Assembly: GCF_026616895.1 (NCBI RefSeq)
Contig: NZ_JANYME010000004.1
Location: 62,001-126,000, forward strand
Reading direction: 5' to 3'
DNA: 64,000 nt
Source of the DNA: Campylobacter sp. MG1
Lineage (GTDB): Bacteria > Campylobacterota > Campylobacteria > Campylobacterales > Campylobacteraceae
The notes under the pieces were generated by a model. That model made no database searches and was not told where the DNA came from. It saw only the letters and a list, made by a program, of their open reading frames with translations. A program made the translations under genes and the position numbers. Positions 28,971 to 37,237 of this stretch are shown piece by piece; the stretch's first letter is position 1, and each line of letters starts with the position of its first letter.

Positions 28971-30156
28971 AATTATTAATTCTTTAAGAGCTTTGTTGTT
29001 TGCAGCATTTTTGTTATTTGTTGGTAATTCATTTTTATTAAGTTCAAATTCAATTATTTTAAAGGAATTAGGATATACGGATTTTTATGTAGGTTTGGTT
29101 GGTTCGTGTATTTATTTAGGTGCTTTAGTTGGTACATTTTTTTCTCAAAGTATTATTCAAAAAGTAGGGCATATTAGAAGTTTTGGATTTTTTATATCTG
29201 TTTTTGGTATTTTAACACTTTTGCATATTTTTACAAAAGAAGTTTTTTTATGGGCGATTTTTAGATTTGGTATAGGATTTACTTATTATGCTTTAGTAGT
29301 AATTATAGAATCGTGGATTAATCAAAAATCAAAAAATGAAATTCGTTCAAGAATGTTAGCAGTTTATGAAATAGTTTTTTACACTGGATTTGCTGTCGGG
29401 GTTTTATTGTTATATGTAAAACCAGAGTATGATTATGTTTTCATAATATCAGTTTTAATATTGATGCTTTGTGCCATTCCATTGAATTTATTGAAAATTA
29501 AACAACCTAAATTACTTGATAAGGCTAAAGTTAGCATTCCTAACATATTTGCGGTATCAAAATTAGCTTTTATATGTGCTTTTATCGGTGGTTTTTTAAT
29601 GAATGGTTTTTTTTCTATGAGCCAGACTTATTTTTTAGCATTGGGGTATAATGTAAAACAAATTTCAATGCTTATTTTATTAGCTATGTTTGGTGGATTT
29701 ATAGCACAGTTATTTGTAGGAAAATTATCAGATATTTATGGTAGAAAATTAGCCATTTTAACTTGTTCTTTAATAGCTTTAATATCTAGTTTATGTTTAT
29801 GTATTTTTAAAAGTAGTAATAATTTAATTTATTTATTAATCTTTTTATTAGGAATGGGTTTATTTTGTTTATATGCATTGGCATTAGCTAGGGCTAGTGA
29901 TAGAGCAAAGGAAAGTTCACAAGTTTTAGAAATAGGTAGAAGCTTATTATTTGCATATATTTTAGGCTCAGTTTTATCTCCGTTGGTTTTAGGACTTATG
30001 TTGGATATATTTGGTGCAAGAGCTTATATGTTTGTTTATGTAATTTTATTATTAAGTTTGTTTTTATTTACTCTTACACAACCAAAAATAGATTCTATTA
30101 ATAGAATAGGTTATGATGAAAAACCAAGTCAGTTTTATTATCTTAAAAATGAATAA
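28963..30156 (+). CDS. Major facilitator superfamily transporter
   Basis: 397 residues, twelve predicted membrane segments. Typical loop motifs are GKLSDIYGRK (between TM8 and TM9) and GHIRSFG after TM2; RMLAVYEIVFYTGFAVG resembles the YcaD group of MFS proteins. The substrate is unknown. Last gene of the membrane trio; an AT-rich stretch without obvious hairpin follows. Confidence 0.85.
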   Translation: MFKIINSLRALLFAAFLLFVGNSFLLSSNSIILKELGYTDFYVGLVGSCIYLGALVGTFFSQSIIQKVGHIRSFGFFISVFGILTLLHIFTKEVFLWAIFRFGIGFTYYALVVIIESWINQKSKNEIRSRMLAVYEIVFYTGFAVGVLLLYVKPEYDYVFIISVLILMLCAIPLNLLKIKQPKLLDKAKVSIPNIFAVSKLAFICAFIGGFLMNGFFSMSQTYFLALGYNVKQISMLILLAMFGGFIAQLFVGKLSDIYGRKLAILTCSLIALISSLCLCIFKSSNNLIYLLIFLLGMGLFCLYALALARASDRAKESSQVLEIGRSLLFAYILGSVLSPLVLGLMLDIFGARAYMFVYVILLLSLFLFTLTQPKIDSINRIGYDEKPSQFYYLKNE

Positions 30157-30217
30157 TTATAAGCATTATTAATAAAGTTTATAAATTTATGTGATATTAA
30201 ATAAAAATAGTTAAGAT

Positions 30218-30223
30218 TACAAT
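30218..30223 (+). promoter_or_regulatory. Possible -10 box of the Rrf2 regulator gene
   Basis: TACAAT, 18 bases before the ATG at 30242, followed by AAGGA. Prediction only. Confidence 0.4.
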
Positions 30224-30241
30224 AAAATATTAAGGATAAAA

Positions 30242-30640
30242 ATGTTATTAACAAGAGCTAGTGAGTATGCTTTGATAAGTTTAATTTATATAGCAAAACA
30301 AAATATTCCAATAGATGTAGATACTTTATCAAATGAATTAAATATACCTAGAAGTTTTTTAGCAAAAATTTTGCAGAGCTTAGCAAAAAATGGATTATTA
30401 CATTCTTATAAGGGCATTAAAGGTGGTTTTATTTTAGCTAAAAAACCAAATGAAATAAATATAAAGGATATAATTACAGCAGCTGAGAAAAAAGAACCTT
30501 TAGTTTTTGAATGTTCTAGCATTAGTGGCTGTCCTAACAATAAAGAAGAATCATGTATGATTTTTCCAATGCTTTGTAAATTACAAGATAAAATAGATTT
30601 GTTTTTAACAGATATTACACTAGAACAAATTTTAAATTAA
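30242..30640 (+). CDS. Rrf2 family transcriptional regulator
   Basis: 132 residues. N-terminal winged helix (SEYALISLIYIAKQN, LNIPRSFLAKILQSLAKNG, YKGIKGGFILAK) as in IscR/NsrR/RirA. The C-terminal part has four cysteines (FECSSISGCPNNKEESCMIF and MLCKL), three of which are spaced like an iron-sulfur ligand set, so it may sense iron, nitric oxide or redox state. The DHH phosphoesterase gene follows 27 bases downstream with its own AAGGAG. Confidence 0.85.
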   Translation: MLLTRASEYALISLIYIAKQNIPIDVDTLSNELNIPRSFLAKILQSLAKNGLLHSYKGIKGGFILAKKPNEINIKDIITAAEKKEPLVFECSSISGCPNNKEESCMIFPMLCKLQDKIDLFLTDITLEQILN

Positions 30641-30667
30641 TTAATTGCATTAAAAGAAAGGAGATAT

Positions 30668-31690
30668 ATGAAAATATATCATTTAAGTCATACCGATTTA
30701 GATGGGTATGGCTGTCAATATGTTGTTTCGCATTATTTTGATAATTGCGAATTTTATAATTCTAATTATGGCAAAGAAATTGAAGAAAAATTTGATGAAA
30801 TTTTGATAAAACTAGATAAAAATAAAGATGAAAAATCATTAGTATTAGTTACTGATTTAAACCCAGTAAGTAGCGTGTGTGAAGAAATGTCTAGAAAAAT
30901 ACAAGATTATCCAAATGCTAAATTATTTTTATTAGATCACCATCAGACTGGTGAAGAATGTATGCAAAAATTTTATTGGTATTTATTAGATAGCTCAAGG
31001 TGTGCTACTAAGATTACTTATGATTTTTTTAGCAAAATTTTTGGAGAGAATAAAGAGCTAAGCCTAATGGTAGATATTATAAATAGCATTGATATTTGGC
31101 TAAGTGATAGCAAATATTTTGAATTAGGCAAAATCTTAATGCAAATAATTGCTAGTAGTAAGGAGATAAATAGAACTATGTTTGCTAAGCAAAACCATGC
31201 TTATATGTTCTTTTTATTAAATAAAGCTAAAGAGTATTTTCATGTTAAAAATCCACATATAGAATTAGAAAATGCAGTTCATTTTATAAAAAAAGATTTT
31301 TTTAGGTTAGATATTGATAATACTTTATGTAATTTAATAAGCGATTATTTGGTAAGAATTTTAAGTGAAAATAAGCAAGATTATACGATTTATTATAAAG
31401 ATAAAAAAGGCTTATTAGTCTATGATATAGGAAATGTTAGCGTTATAGGAAATGATTTTTTAGTCAAAAATCCTGAATATGATTTCTTTTTAGAAATTAA
31501 TCCTGGCAAGAAAATCTCTCTTAGGGCTAATAATAAAATTGATGTTAGCTTATTTGCAAAAACGGCTTTTAATGGTGGCGGTCACGCAAATGCTAGTGGC
31601 GGGATATTTACAAGTTATAAAGATAGTAGTGTATATTCTAAGATTTACGAACAAACTAAAACTTATTTGGAGAAATTTAATGAAAAATGA
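30668..31690 (+). CDS. DHH/DHHA1 family phosphoesterase
   Basis: 340 residues. The metal-binding motifs of the DHH superfamily are visible: HTDLDGYGCQY near residue 8, TDLNP near 65 and LDHHQTG near 93; the C-terminal DHHA1 domain ends with GGGHANASGGIF. Relatives include NrnA-type nanoRNases and cyclic-dinucleotide phosphodiesterases; this one could act on short RNA or a signalling nucleotide. AAGGAG precedes the ATG. The last 11 bases overlap the next small gene. Confidence 0.85.
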   Translation: MKIYHLSHTDLDGYGCQYVVSHYFDNCEFYNSNYGKEIEEKFDEILIKLDKNKDEKSLVLVTDLNPVSSVCEEMSRKIQDYPNAKLFLLDHHQTGEECMQKFYWYLLDSSRCATKITYDFFSKIFGENKELSLMVDIINSIDIWLSDSKYFELGKILMQIIASSKEINRTMFAKQNHAYMFFLLNKAKEYFHVKNPHIELENAVHFIKKDFFRLDIDNTLCNLISDYLVRILSENKQDYTIYYKDKKGLLVYDIGNVSVIGNDFLVKNPEYDFFLEINPGKKISLRANNKIDVSLFAKTAFNGGGHANASGGIFTSYKDSSVYSKIYEQTKTYLEKFNEK

Positions 31691-31892
31691 AGAAATTGAA
31701 GATTTAATGTATGAGATTGCTTTAATGCATAAAGCTGCTTTGTATTATGCAGGAGTTAAGAAAAATTGCTTAGAAAAGGCTGCATTTACTTATCTTGAGC
31801 TAATTGATGAAGCTAAGAGTGAAGATGATTTTGAGCTTATTTTAGAAACTATAGAGAAATTAAAATTAAAAAATCCAGAATTATTTAATTAG
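31680..31892 (+). CDS. Small conserved-looking hypothetical protein
   Basis: 70 residues, acidic and helical (MKNEEIEDLMYEIALMHKA...ELIDEAKSEDDFELILE). The ATG at 31680 is chosen because TTGGAG lies seven bases before it; frames upstream of it are only the other reading frame of the phosphoesterase. It overlaps the DHH gene by 11 bases. Function not recognised; coupling suggests a helper of the phosphoesterase or the following aminotransferase. Confidence 0.6.
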   Translation: MKNEEIEDLMYEIALMHKAALYYAGVKKNCLEKAAFTYLELIDEAKSEDDFELILETIEKLKLKNPELFN

Positions 31893-31902
31893 GTAAAATT
31901 TT

Positions 31903-32751
31903 ATGAATGAAAATTATGTATATTTAAATGGTGATTATGTAAAAGAAAATGAAGCTAAAATTAGCGTATTTGATAGAGGTTTTATATTTGGAGATGGAAT
32001 ATATGAAGTAGCTCCTGTTTTTAATGGTGTAATTGTTGATAAAATTGATTTTTTAGAAAGACTGTTTAGTTCGTTGTCAAAACTTGATATAAAATTAAAT
32101 CATAGTTGTGATGAAATATGCAAAATTTTAGATATCTTAATAGCAAAAAATTCATTAAAAGAGGGTGGGGTTTATTTACAAATAACTCGTGGTGTTGCTA
32201 AGAGAAGTTTTGAATTCGTAAAAGGATTAGAACCAACAATAATGGCATTTACTTATACACAAGATATCAAAGAATATAAATACGCTAATAAAGGTGTTAA
32301 ATTAATTAGTTTTGAAGATATTAGATGGCAAAGGCGAGATATAAAATCTTTAAATCTTTTAGGTCAATGTATGGCTAGAACTTATGCTATAAATAATGGC
32401 TATGATTATGCACTTTTGGTTAATAATGGCTATGTAAATGAGTGTGATAGTGCTGGATTTTTTATTATTAAAAATAATGTTTTAGTTACAAAAGCTTTAT
32501 CAAATGAAATTTTACCTAGCATTAGACGAAAAAATATTATAAGTATTGCTAAAAAAATAGGTTTAACGATTGAAGAAAGAAATATTAATATAGATGAAGT
32601 ATATAGTTGTGATGAATGTTTTATTTGCGCTGCTACTATATTAATAATTCCTGTTATCAAAATTAATGATAAAGAATTTAAAATTGGCAAGTATTCGCAA
32701 ATTTTAAGAGAAAAATATTTAGAAAAAATAACATTAGAATCTAACAAATAA
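31903..32751 (+). CDS. dat: Class IV PLP-dependent aminotransferase, D-amino-acid transaminase type
   Basis: 282 residues, close to the length of D-alanine aminotransferase. RGFIFGDGIYEVAPVFNG near residue 26 and LQITRGVAKRSFEF near 87 match the D-AAT branch rather than IlvE. The PLP lysine is in RRDIKSLNLLGQ and the phosphate contact in ECDSAGFFI. Could supply D-alanine/D-glutamate for peptidoglycan or convert other D-amino acids. It starts ten bases after the 70-residue gene. Confidence 0.82.
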   Translation: MNENYVYLNGDYVKENEAKISVFDRGFIFGDGIYEVAPVFNGVIVDKIDFLERLFSSLSKLDIKLNHSCDEICKILDILIAKNSLKEGGVYLQITRGVAKRSFEFVKGLEPTIMAFTYTQDIKEYKYANKGVKLISFEDIRWQRRDIKSLNLLGQCMARTYAINNGYDYALLVNNGYVNECDSAGFFIIKNNVLVTKALSNEILPSIRRKNIISIAKKIGLTIEERNINIDEVYSCDECFICAATILIIPVIKINDKEFKIGKYSQILREKYLEKITLESNK

Positions 32752-32775
32752 TTTTATATTTGATTATTTTGATTT

Positions 32776-32781
32776 TATAAT
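32776..32781 (+). promoter_or_regulatory. Predicted -10 box of the outer-membrane protein gene
   Basis: TATAAT 55 bases before the ATG at 32837, in the gap after the aminotransferase. Suggests an independent promoter. Confidence 0.45.
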
Positions 32782-32836
32782 AACTAAGTTTTCTTTAAGT
32801 AGTGAATAAGTATTATATACACTTCAAGGAGATTTT

Positions 32837-33454
32837 ATGAAAAAGTTTTTTTATTCTTTAATTTGTGTAGGTGCTTTGAGTCAAGCTTTATTTTCTGCTA
32901 ATTTTGCTCATGTAGATTATGATTATTCTAATTTAAAATATGATGGTGTAAAAATTAGAGCTAATTCATTTGGTCTTGGTATAGATACATTTAAGCTTAG
33001 TGATAGTGATTCATCAATAGTATTTAAAGGTGATTATAAATATAGCAAAGTTAAGAATAAAGATAATGGTGATAAAGCTAAAGTTAATGACTTTAATGCA
33101 ATGCTTGGTTATAGTTTTTATCTACCTAATTCAGTTGCAAATTCATCAGTTAATTTTTTAGCAGGTTTTGGTTATTTTAATTTAAAAGATGATGATAATA
33201 GTGAAGGTAGTTTCAGTGCAAAAGTAGGTGTTAATAATATGAACGTATTTAATAATAATGTTTATTTAAGTCTTGGTGCTTTTGCTACACATTATTTTGA
33301 TTATGACTTTGATACTAGAACAAAATATGAAGCTAATTTAGGTTTAGGATATATCTTTGATGGTGGAGTTTATGCTGGTGCTAAGTTAGGTTATGAAAAA
33401 GGTATTTTGGGTAAAGGTAGTGTTACTGGAGTTGTCTTAGGATATTCATTTTAA
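32837..33454 (+). CDS. Outer-membrane beta-barrel protein
   Basis: 205 residues. A signal peptide (MKKFFYSLICVGALSQALFSA) is followed by alternating beta-strand sequence rich in Tyr, Asp and Gly, ending GVVLGYSF with the terminal Phe used by the barrel assembly machinery. The size fits an eight-stranded barrel of the opacity/OmpA-barrel type. Specific function unknown. A terminator follows directly. Confidence 0.8.
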   Translation: MKKFFYSLICVGALSQALFSANFAHVDYDYSNLKYDGVKIRANSFGLGIDTFKLSDSDSSIVFKGDYKYSKVKNKDNGDKAKVNDFNAMLGYSFYLPNSVANSSVNFLAGFGYFNLKDDDNSEGSFSAKVGVNNMNVFNNNVYLSLGAFATHYFDYDFDTRTKYEANLGLGYIFDGGVYAGAKLGYEKGILGKGSVTGVVLGYSF

Positions 33455-33459
33455 TTTTT

Positions 33460-33480
33460 AAGTAAGCTTTATGCTTACTT
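33460..33480 (+). terminator. Terminator of the outer-membrane protein gene
   Basis: Perfect hairpin AAGTAAGC / GCTTACTT with a five-base loop, followed by AAGTTTATTTT. Confidence 0.75.
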
Positions 33481-33586
33481 AAGTTTATTTTAAGATTAAT
33501 ATTGTATCATAAACAGATTTTTTTAAACTTCTATATATCTTACAAATTAAAATCCGTAAATTTACATCATTATTTTGGCGGTTAGA

Positions 33587-33610
33587 CCTTACTCTCGTGG
33601 GAGAAGAAGG
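33587..33610 (+). promoter_or_regulatory. Possible leader hairpin covering the pyrB ribosome-binding site
   Basis: CTCT (33592-33595) can pair with GGAG (33600-33603) across a CGTG loop, and CCTT (33587-33590) with AAGG (33607-33610), the Shine-Dalgarno of pyrB. The stretch is richer in G and C than its surroundings. Control of pyrB translation by this fold is an inference. Confidence 0.4.
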
Positions 33611-33613
33611 ACA

Positions 33614-34489
33614 ATGCGTAATTTTTTAAAGATGAAAGATTTGGGTAACGATGAGGTTTTTGCTTTAATAAATAGAGCAATTTATTATAAAAATAACGAT
33701 AAATTTTATACAAAATATGAAAATAAAATTGTAGCAAATTTGTTTTTAGAAGATTCAACTAGAACAAAAATGAGCTTTCAAGTAGCTGAAAATAAGCTTG
33801 GTTGTAAGTTGTTAAATTTTTATGCAAATACATCTAGCATCAATAAAGGAGAGACATTTTATGATACTTGCAAAACTTTTGCTAGTTTAGGTGTAGATGC
33901 CTTAGTCATAAGACATTCTATTAATGAATATTATAATGAATTAATAGGTATTGACACTTGTTTAATAAATGCTGGAGATGGTAGCGGAGAACATCCATCA
34001 CAATGTTTGTTAGACCTTGTTACTATTTATGAACAATTTGGAACTTTTGAAGGCTTGAAAGTTGGTATAGTAGGGGATATTAAAAATTCTCGTGTAGCAA
34101 AATCAAATAAAATTGCATTAGAAAAATTAGGTGCAAAAGTGTTTTTAGTAGCACCTAGCATTTACCAAGATAGTCAGTTTAGTGAATATTATAAATTAAA
34201 TGAAATTATAGGTGATTTGGATGTTTGTATGTTGCTTCGTGTTCAACATGAAAGGCACACTGTAAAAGAATTTGATTTAGATACTTATAGAGCTGATTTT
34301 GCATTAAAAGTTGATAATTATAAAAAATTAAAAGATAATGCAATTATAATGCATCCAGCTCCAGTTAATCGTGGGGTAGAGATTGATAGTTGCTTGGTTG
34401 AATGTGAAAAATCTAAAATTTTCCCACAAATGACTAATGGTGTATTTGCTAGAATGGCGATATTTGATTATGTTTTTGAGGGGCTTTAA
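33614..34489 (+). CDS. pyrB: Aspartate carbamoyltransferase catalytic subunit
   Basis: Second committed step of pyrimidine synthesis: carbamoyl phosphate plus aspartate. 291 residues from the ATG at 33614. LFLEDSTRTKMSFQ holds the carbamoyl-phosphate loop (STRT), HPSQCLLDL the HPxQ motif, and LLRVQHERH the aspartate-side residues. The start is chosen because AAGG is just upstream and the protein then begins MRNFLKMKDLG; a TTG 39 bases earlier would add an unconserved arginine-rich stretch. pyrC follows after two bases. No regulatory subunit pyrI is present. Confidence 0.95.
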   Translation: MRNFLKMKDLGNDEVFALINRAIYYKNNDKFYTKYENKIVANLFLEDSTRTKMSFQVAENKLGCKLLNFYANTSSINKGETFYDTCKTFASLGVDALVIRHSINEYYNELIGIDTCLINAGDGSGEHPSQCLLDLVTIYEQFGTFEGLKVGIVGDIKNSRVAKSNKIALEKLGAKVFLVAPSIYQDSQFSEYYKLNEIIGDLDVCMLLRVQHERHTVKEFDLDTYRADFALKVDNYKKLKDNAIIMHPAPVNRGVEIDSCLVECEKSKIFPQMTNGVFARMAIFDYVFEGL

Positions 34490-34491
34490 AA

Positions 34492-35754
34492 ATGCTTCTT
34501 AAAAATTGTAATGCATTTATAGATAATAAATTTGTTAAAACTGATATTTTAATTGAAGGTAAAAAAATAGTAAAAATAGCTCCTAATATTGATTATAGTG
34601 GAGAAATAATTGATGTTAAAGGTAAGCTTGTTAGTGCAGGTTTTATTGATATTCATCAGCATTTAAGAGAGCCAGGATATTCACATAAAGAGAGTATAAA
34701 AACAGGCTCAATGGCGAATGCAAAAGGTGGAATTACTACAGCTTGTGCTATGCCAAATCTAAAACCTGTGCCTGATACTTTAGAGAATTTAAAACTTGAA
34801 TTAGATTTAATTCAAAAAGATTCTTGTATGAAAGTTCTTCCTTATGGAGCTATTACTATGGAAGAAAAAGGTCAAAGCTTAGTTAATTTTAGCCAATTAG
34901 CTCCTTTTGTTTTTGCGTTTAGCGATGATGGAAGAGGTGTTGCAAATGCAAAAATTATGAAAGATGCAATGAAAGAATGTGCGAAATTAAATAAATATGT
35001 AATTGCGCATTGCGAAGATTTAGACCTAGTTGAAGGCGGTCATATGCACGATGGAGTTCAGTCTAAAAAATTAGGAATTAAAGGAATTTCAAGTTCAAGC
35101 GAGAGCGTGCAAGTTGCAAGAGATATGCTGCTTTGTAAAGAATGCAATTCAAATTATCATGTATGCCATATAAGTGCTAAAGAAAGTGTTGCGATGGTTG
35201 AGTTTGGCAAAAAACTTGGAGTAAATATAAGTTGTGAAGTAACTCCACATCATTTAATTTCTTGTGATGAAGATATTAAAGAAGATAATGGAATGTGGAA
35301 GATGAATCCGCCTTTAAGAAGCAAATCTGATAGAGATTATTTAATAAATGCTTTAAATGAAGGCATAATTGAAGTAATAGCAACAGATCATGCACCACAT
35401 TCAAAAGACGAAAAGCAAGGTGGATTTAATAAGGCTTATTTTGGAATTATAGGAAGTGAGTTTGCGTTTTCATTGCTTTATACAAAATTAGTAAAAACTA
35501 ATTTAGTAAAACTTGAGACAATTCTAAACGCTTTTAGCACTAATCCTAAAAAAATATTTAATTTAGAAAATGCAGGGGAGCTTAAAGTTGGTTCGATAGC
35601 TGATATTGTAGTAATTGATTTAGATAAAACTTGGGAATTAAAAGAAGATGAAATCGTTAGTTTAGGCAAGAATACGCCTTATTTAGGAAGTGTATTAAGC
35701 TCAAAAGTAGAGCTTACAATTTGTGATGGAAAAATTATTTTTAAAGATATTTAA
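34492..35754 (+). CDS. pyrC: Dihydroorotase (class I, PyrC2 type)
   Basis: Cyclises carbamoyl aspartate to dihydroorotate, the next step after PyrB. 420 residues with amidohydrolase motifs: FIDIHQHLREPGYSHKE (zinc site; the middle residue is Gln where many have Val), AFSDDGRGV, HCED, CHISAKES, TPHHL and ATDHAPHSKDE. All metal ligands expected for class I are visible, so it is probably active rather than a PyrC-like pseudoenzyme. Co-transcribed with pyrB. Confidence 0.92.
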   Translation: MLLKNCNAFIDNKFVKTDILIEGKKIVKIAPNIDYSGEIIDVKGKLVSAGFIDIHQHLREPGYSHKESIKTGSMANAKGGITTACAMPNLKPVPDTLENLKLELDLIQKDSCMKVLPYGAITMEEKGQSLVNFSQLAPFVFAFSDDGRGVANAKIMKDAMKECAKLNKYVIAHCEDLDLVEGGHMHDGVQSKKLGIKGISSSSESVQVARDMLLCKECNSNYHVCHISAKESVAMVEFGKKLGVNISCEVTPHHLISCDEDIKEDNGMWKMNPPLRSKSDRDYLINALNEGIIEVIATDHAPHSKDEKQGGFNKAYFGIIGSEFAFSLLYTKLVKTNLVKLETILNAFSTNPKKIFNLENAGELKVGSIADIVVIDLDKTWELKEDEIVSLGKNTPYLGSVLSSKVELTICDGKIIFKDI

Positions 35755-35775
35755 GTGTTAGATATGCTAACACTT
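35753..35775. terminator. Bidirectional terminator between pyrC and the phosphatase gene
   Basis: Perfect nine-base stem AAGTGTTAG / CTAACACTT with loop ATATG. It begins within the pyrC stop codon and ends within the last codons of the convergent phosphatase gene. Confidence 0.75.
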
Positions 35776-36207
35776 ATCTAATTCTTTTAATAAATTTTTA
35801 CAAGAATTATTAATGACGGTATAAACTTCGTTAAAATTACCAGTATACCAAGGATCTGGAACATTTTTATAACCTAAATCGCAATAATTACATAATGGTT
35901 TTACTTTATCTTTAAAATTTGAAAAATTTGTAGTTATAAAATTATAGTTACTTTCATCCATGGTTAGTATTAAATCGTTGTTTTGACAGTGAAATTTATC
36001 TAATTTTTTAGATATAAAACCATCACATTTTATATTGTTTTGAAGTAAAATTTCTTTAGTTTTTATATGCATATCTTCTCCATCATGATAACCAGAAGTT
36101 CCAGCGCTACTTATTGTATAGTTTGTATTTTTGCACAAGTTTTTCATTATAAACTCAGCCATAGGTGATCTGCAAATGTTTCCTAAACAAACAAAAATTA
36201 TTTTCAT
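35767..36207 (-). CDS. Low-molecular-weight protein tyrosine phosphatase
   Basis: 146 residues, a single LMW-PTP domain. The P-loop VCLGNICRSPMAE (C-x5-R-S) is at residue 7 and the general-acid loop PDPWYTG near 117. Homologues exist in C. jejuni (Cj1258 from memory). In other bacteria such enzymes pair with BY-kinases for capsule export, but no kinase is nearby. Divergent from the prepilin gene at 36292. Confidence 0.9.
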   Translation of the reverse strand: MKIIFVCLGNICRSPMAEFIMKNLCKNTNYTISSAGTSGYHDGEDMHIKTKEILLQNNIKCDGFISKKLDKFHCQNNDLILTMDESNYNFITTNFSNFKDKVKPLCNYCDLGYKNVPDPWYTGNFNEVYTVINNSCKNLLKELDKC

Positions 36208-36291
36208 AAATTGCCTTTAATAAGATTAATTAAATTTTAATAATGTATTATAAATATTAAATTTACAATTTAATTTTAGTGAGAAATTATT

Positions 36292-37077
36292 ATGAATAAT
36301 AAACAAGCCTTTACTTTGGTTGAATTAGTAATTGTTATTGTTGTATCAGCTATTTTATCAAGTATTGCGATTAGTAAAATACATATAAATTCGCTAAAGT
36401 ATGCAGCTTATAGTGTTTTAAATGATATTAGATATGCTAAAAGTTTATCATTAACGAGTGATGTTTATTTAAAAACTAGTAGTTTGCTTTTTATAGATAG
36501 CGATTATTATAAATCATATTGGCAGTTTAGAATTCATTGTATAGCAAATGAAAAAAGTGGCAAAACATACAAGTGTAAAAGCAAAGATAAAGATTATGGT
36601 TATACCATATTTTCGGATTTTAGTGGAACGCATACTGGTAATCCTGATTTAAAAGAAGTTGCAAAAGATTATATAAATAATAGTAAATATTTAGGTGCTA
36701 GATTTTCTGGCATAAGTGCTTTAGATAGTGATTATACCGATAGAACAAATTTAACCCAAGAGTTTGGAATTAAGTATATTAATTTATTTTATGTGGATAA
36801 ATTTAGTCCTAAAAGTGTTAGTACTATTATGTTTGATGAATTTGGCGAAATGAATGCTATAACATATAATGCTAAGAGAAATTATAGTTTTAAAGTTGCT
36901 GATAAATTCGTAGTAGGGCTTAGTTTAAAAGATGATAAATTTGATAAAGATAATTCTATTTGTATTTTATTTGATGGAAAATATTCTATAGGAGATATCC
37001 CTAAAAATGATAGTAATGGTCAATTATTATGGACTAATAAAGGTAAAAATGTGTACTGTCATGAAATTTTAAAATAA
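36292..37077 (+). CDS. Prepilin-like protein (GspH/FimT-like), stand-alone
   Basis: 261 residues. Leader MNNKQA is followed by FTLVELVIVIVVSAILSS with Glu at +5. After the helix, the AAYSVLNDIRYAKSLSLT segment resembles the GspH/FimT minor pseudopilins. The C-terminus holds two cysteines (ICILF, YCHEIL). It is far from the other three prepilin genes and has its own upstream region. Role in transformation or secretion is likely but unproven. Confidence 0.75.
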   Translation: MNNKQAFTLVELVIVIVVSAILSSIAISKIHINSLKYAAYSVLNDIRYAKSLSLTSDVYLKTSSLLFIDSDYYKSYWQFRIHCIANEKSGKTYKCKSKDKDYGYTIFSDFSGTHTGNPDLKEVAKDYINNSKYLGARFSGISALDSDYTDRTNLTQEFGIKYINLFYVDKFSPKSVSTIMFDEFGEMNAITYNAKRNYSFKVADKFVVGLSLKDDKFDKDNSICILFDGKYSIGDIPKNDSNGQLLWTNKGKNVYCHEILK

Positions 37078-37195
37078 AGTAATTATTTTATACCTTAAGA
37101 TTTAAAATATTTTTTAAAAACTATTTTTATAATTTATTGTAGTCTCGTTTTATTTTATAAAATGTATTATTTATGAATATAAAATGTTTTAAGTA

Positions 37196-37225
37196 TCAAT
37201 TCTAAATTTATATATTTAGAATTGA
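37196..37225 (-). terminator. Hairpin downstream of the lactate-dehydrogenase-like gene
   Basis: Inverted repeat TCAATTCTAAA / TTTAGAATTGA with an eight-base loop, 13 bases beyond the stop at 37238. Probable terminator of the metK unit. Confidence 0.6.
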
Positions 37226-37237
37226 TAAATTATTTAA

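Noticed and set aside
31539-31679. Longer version of the 70-residue gene
   Set aside because: This part is the DHH phosphoesterase in another frame; the ribosome site precedes 31680.
33575-33613. TTG start extending PyrB by thirteen residues
   Set aside because: Gives an unconserved arginine-rich stretch; the ATG at 33614 fits relatives and has a ribosome site.
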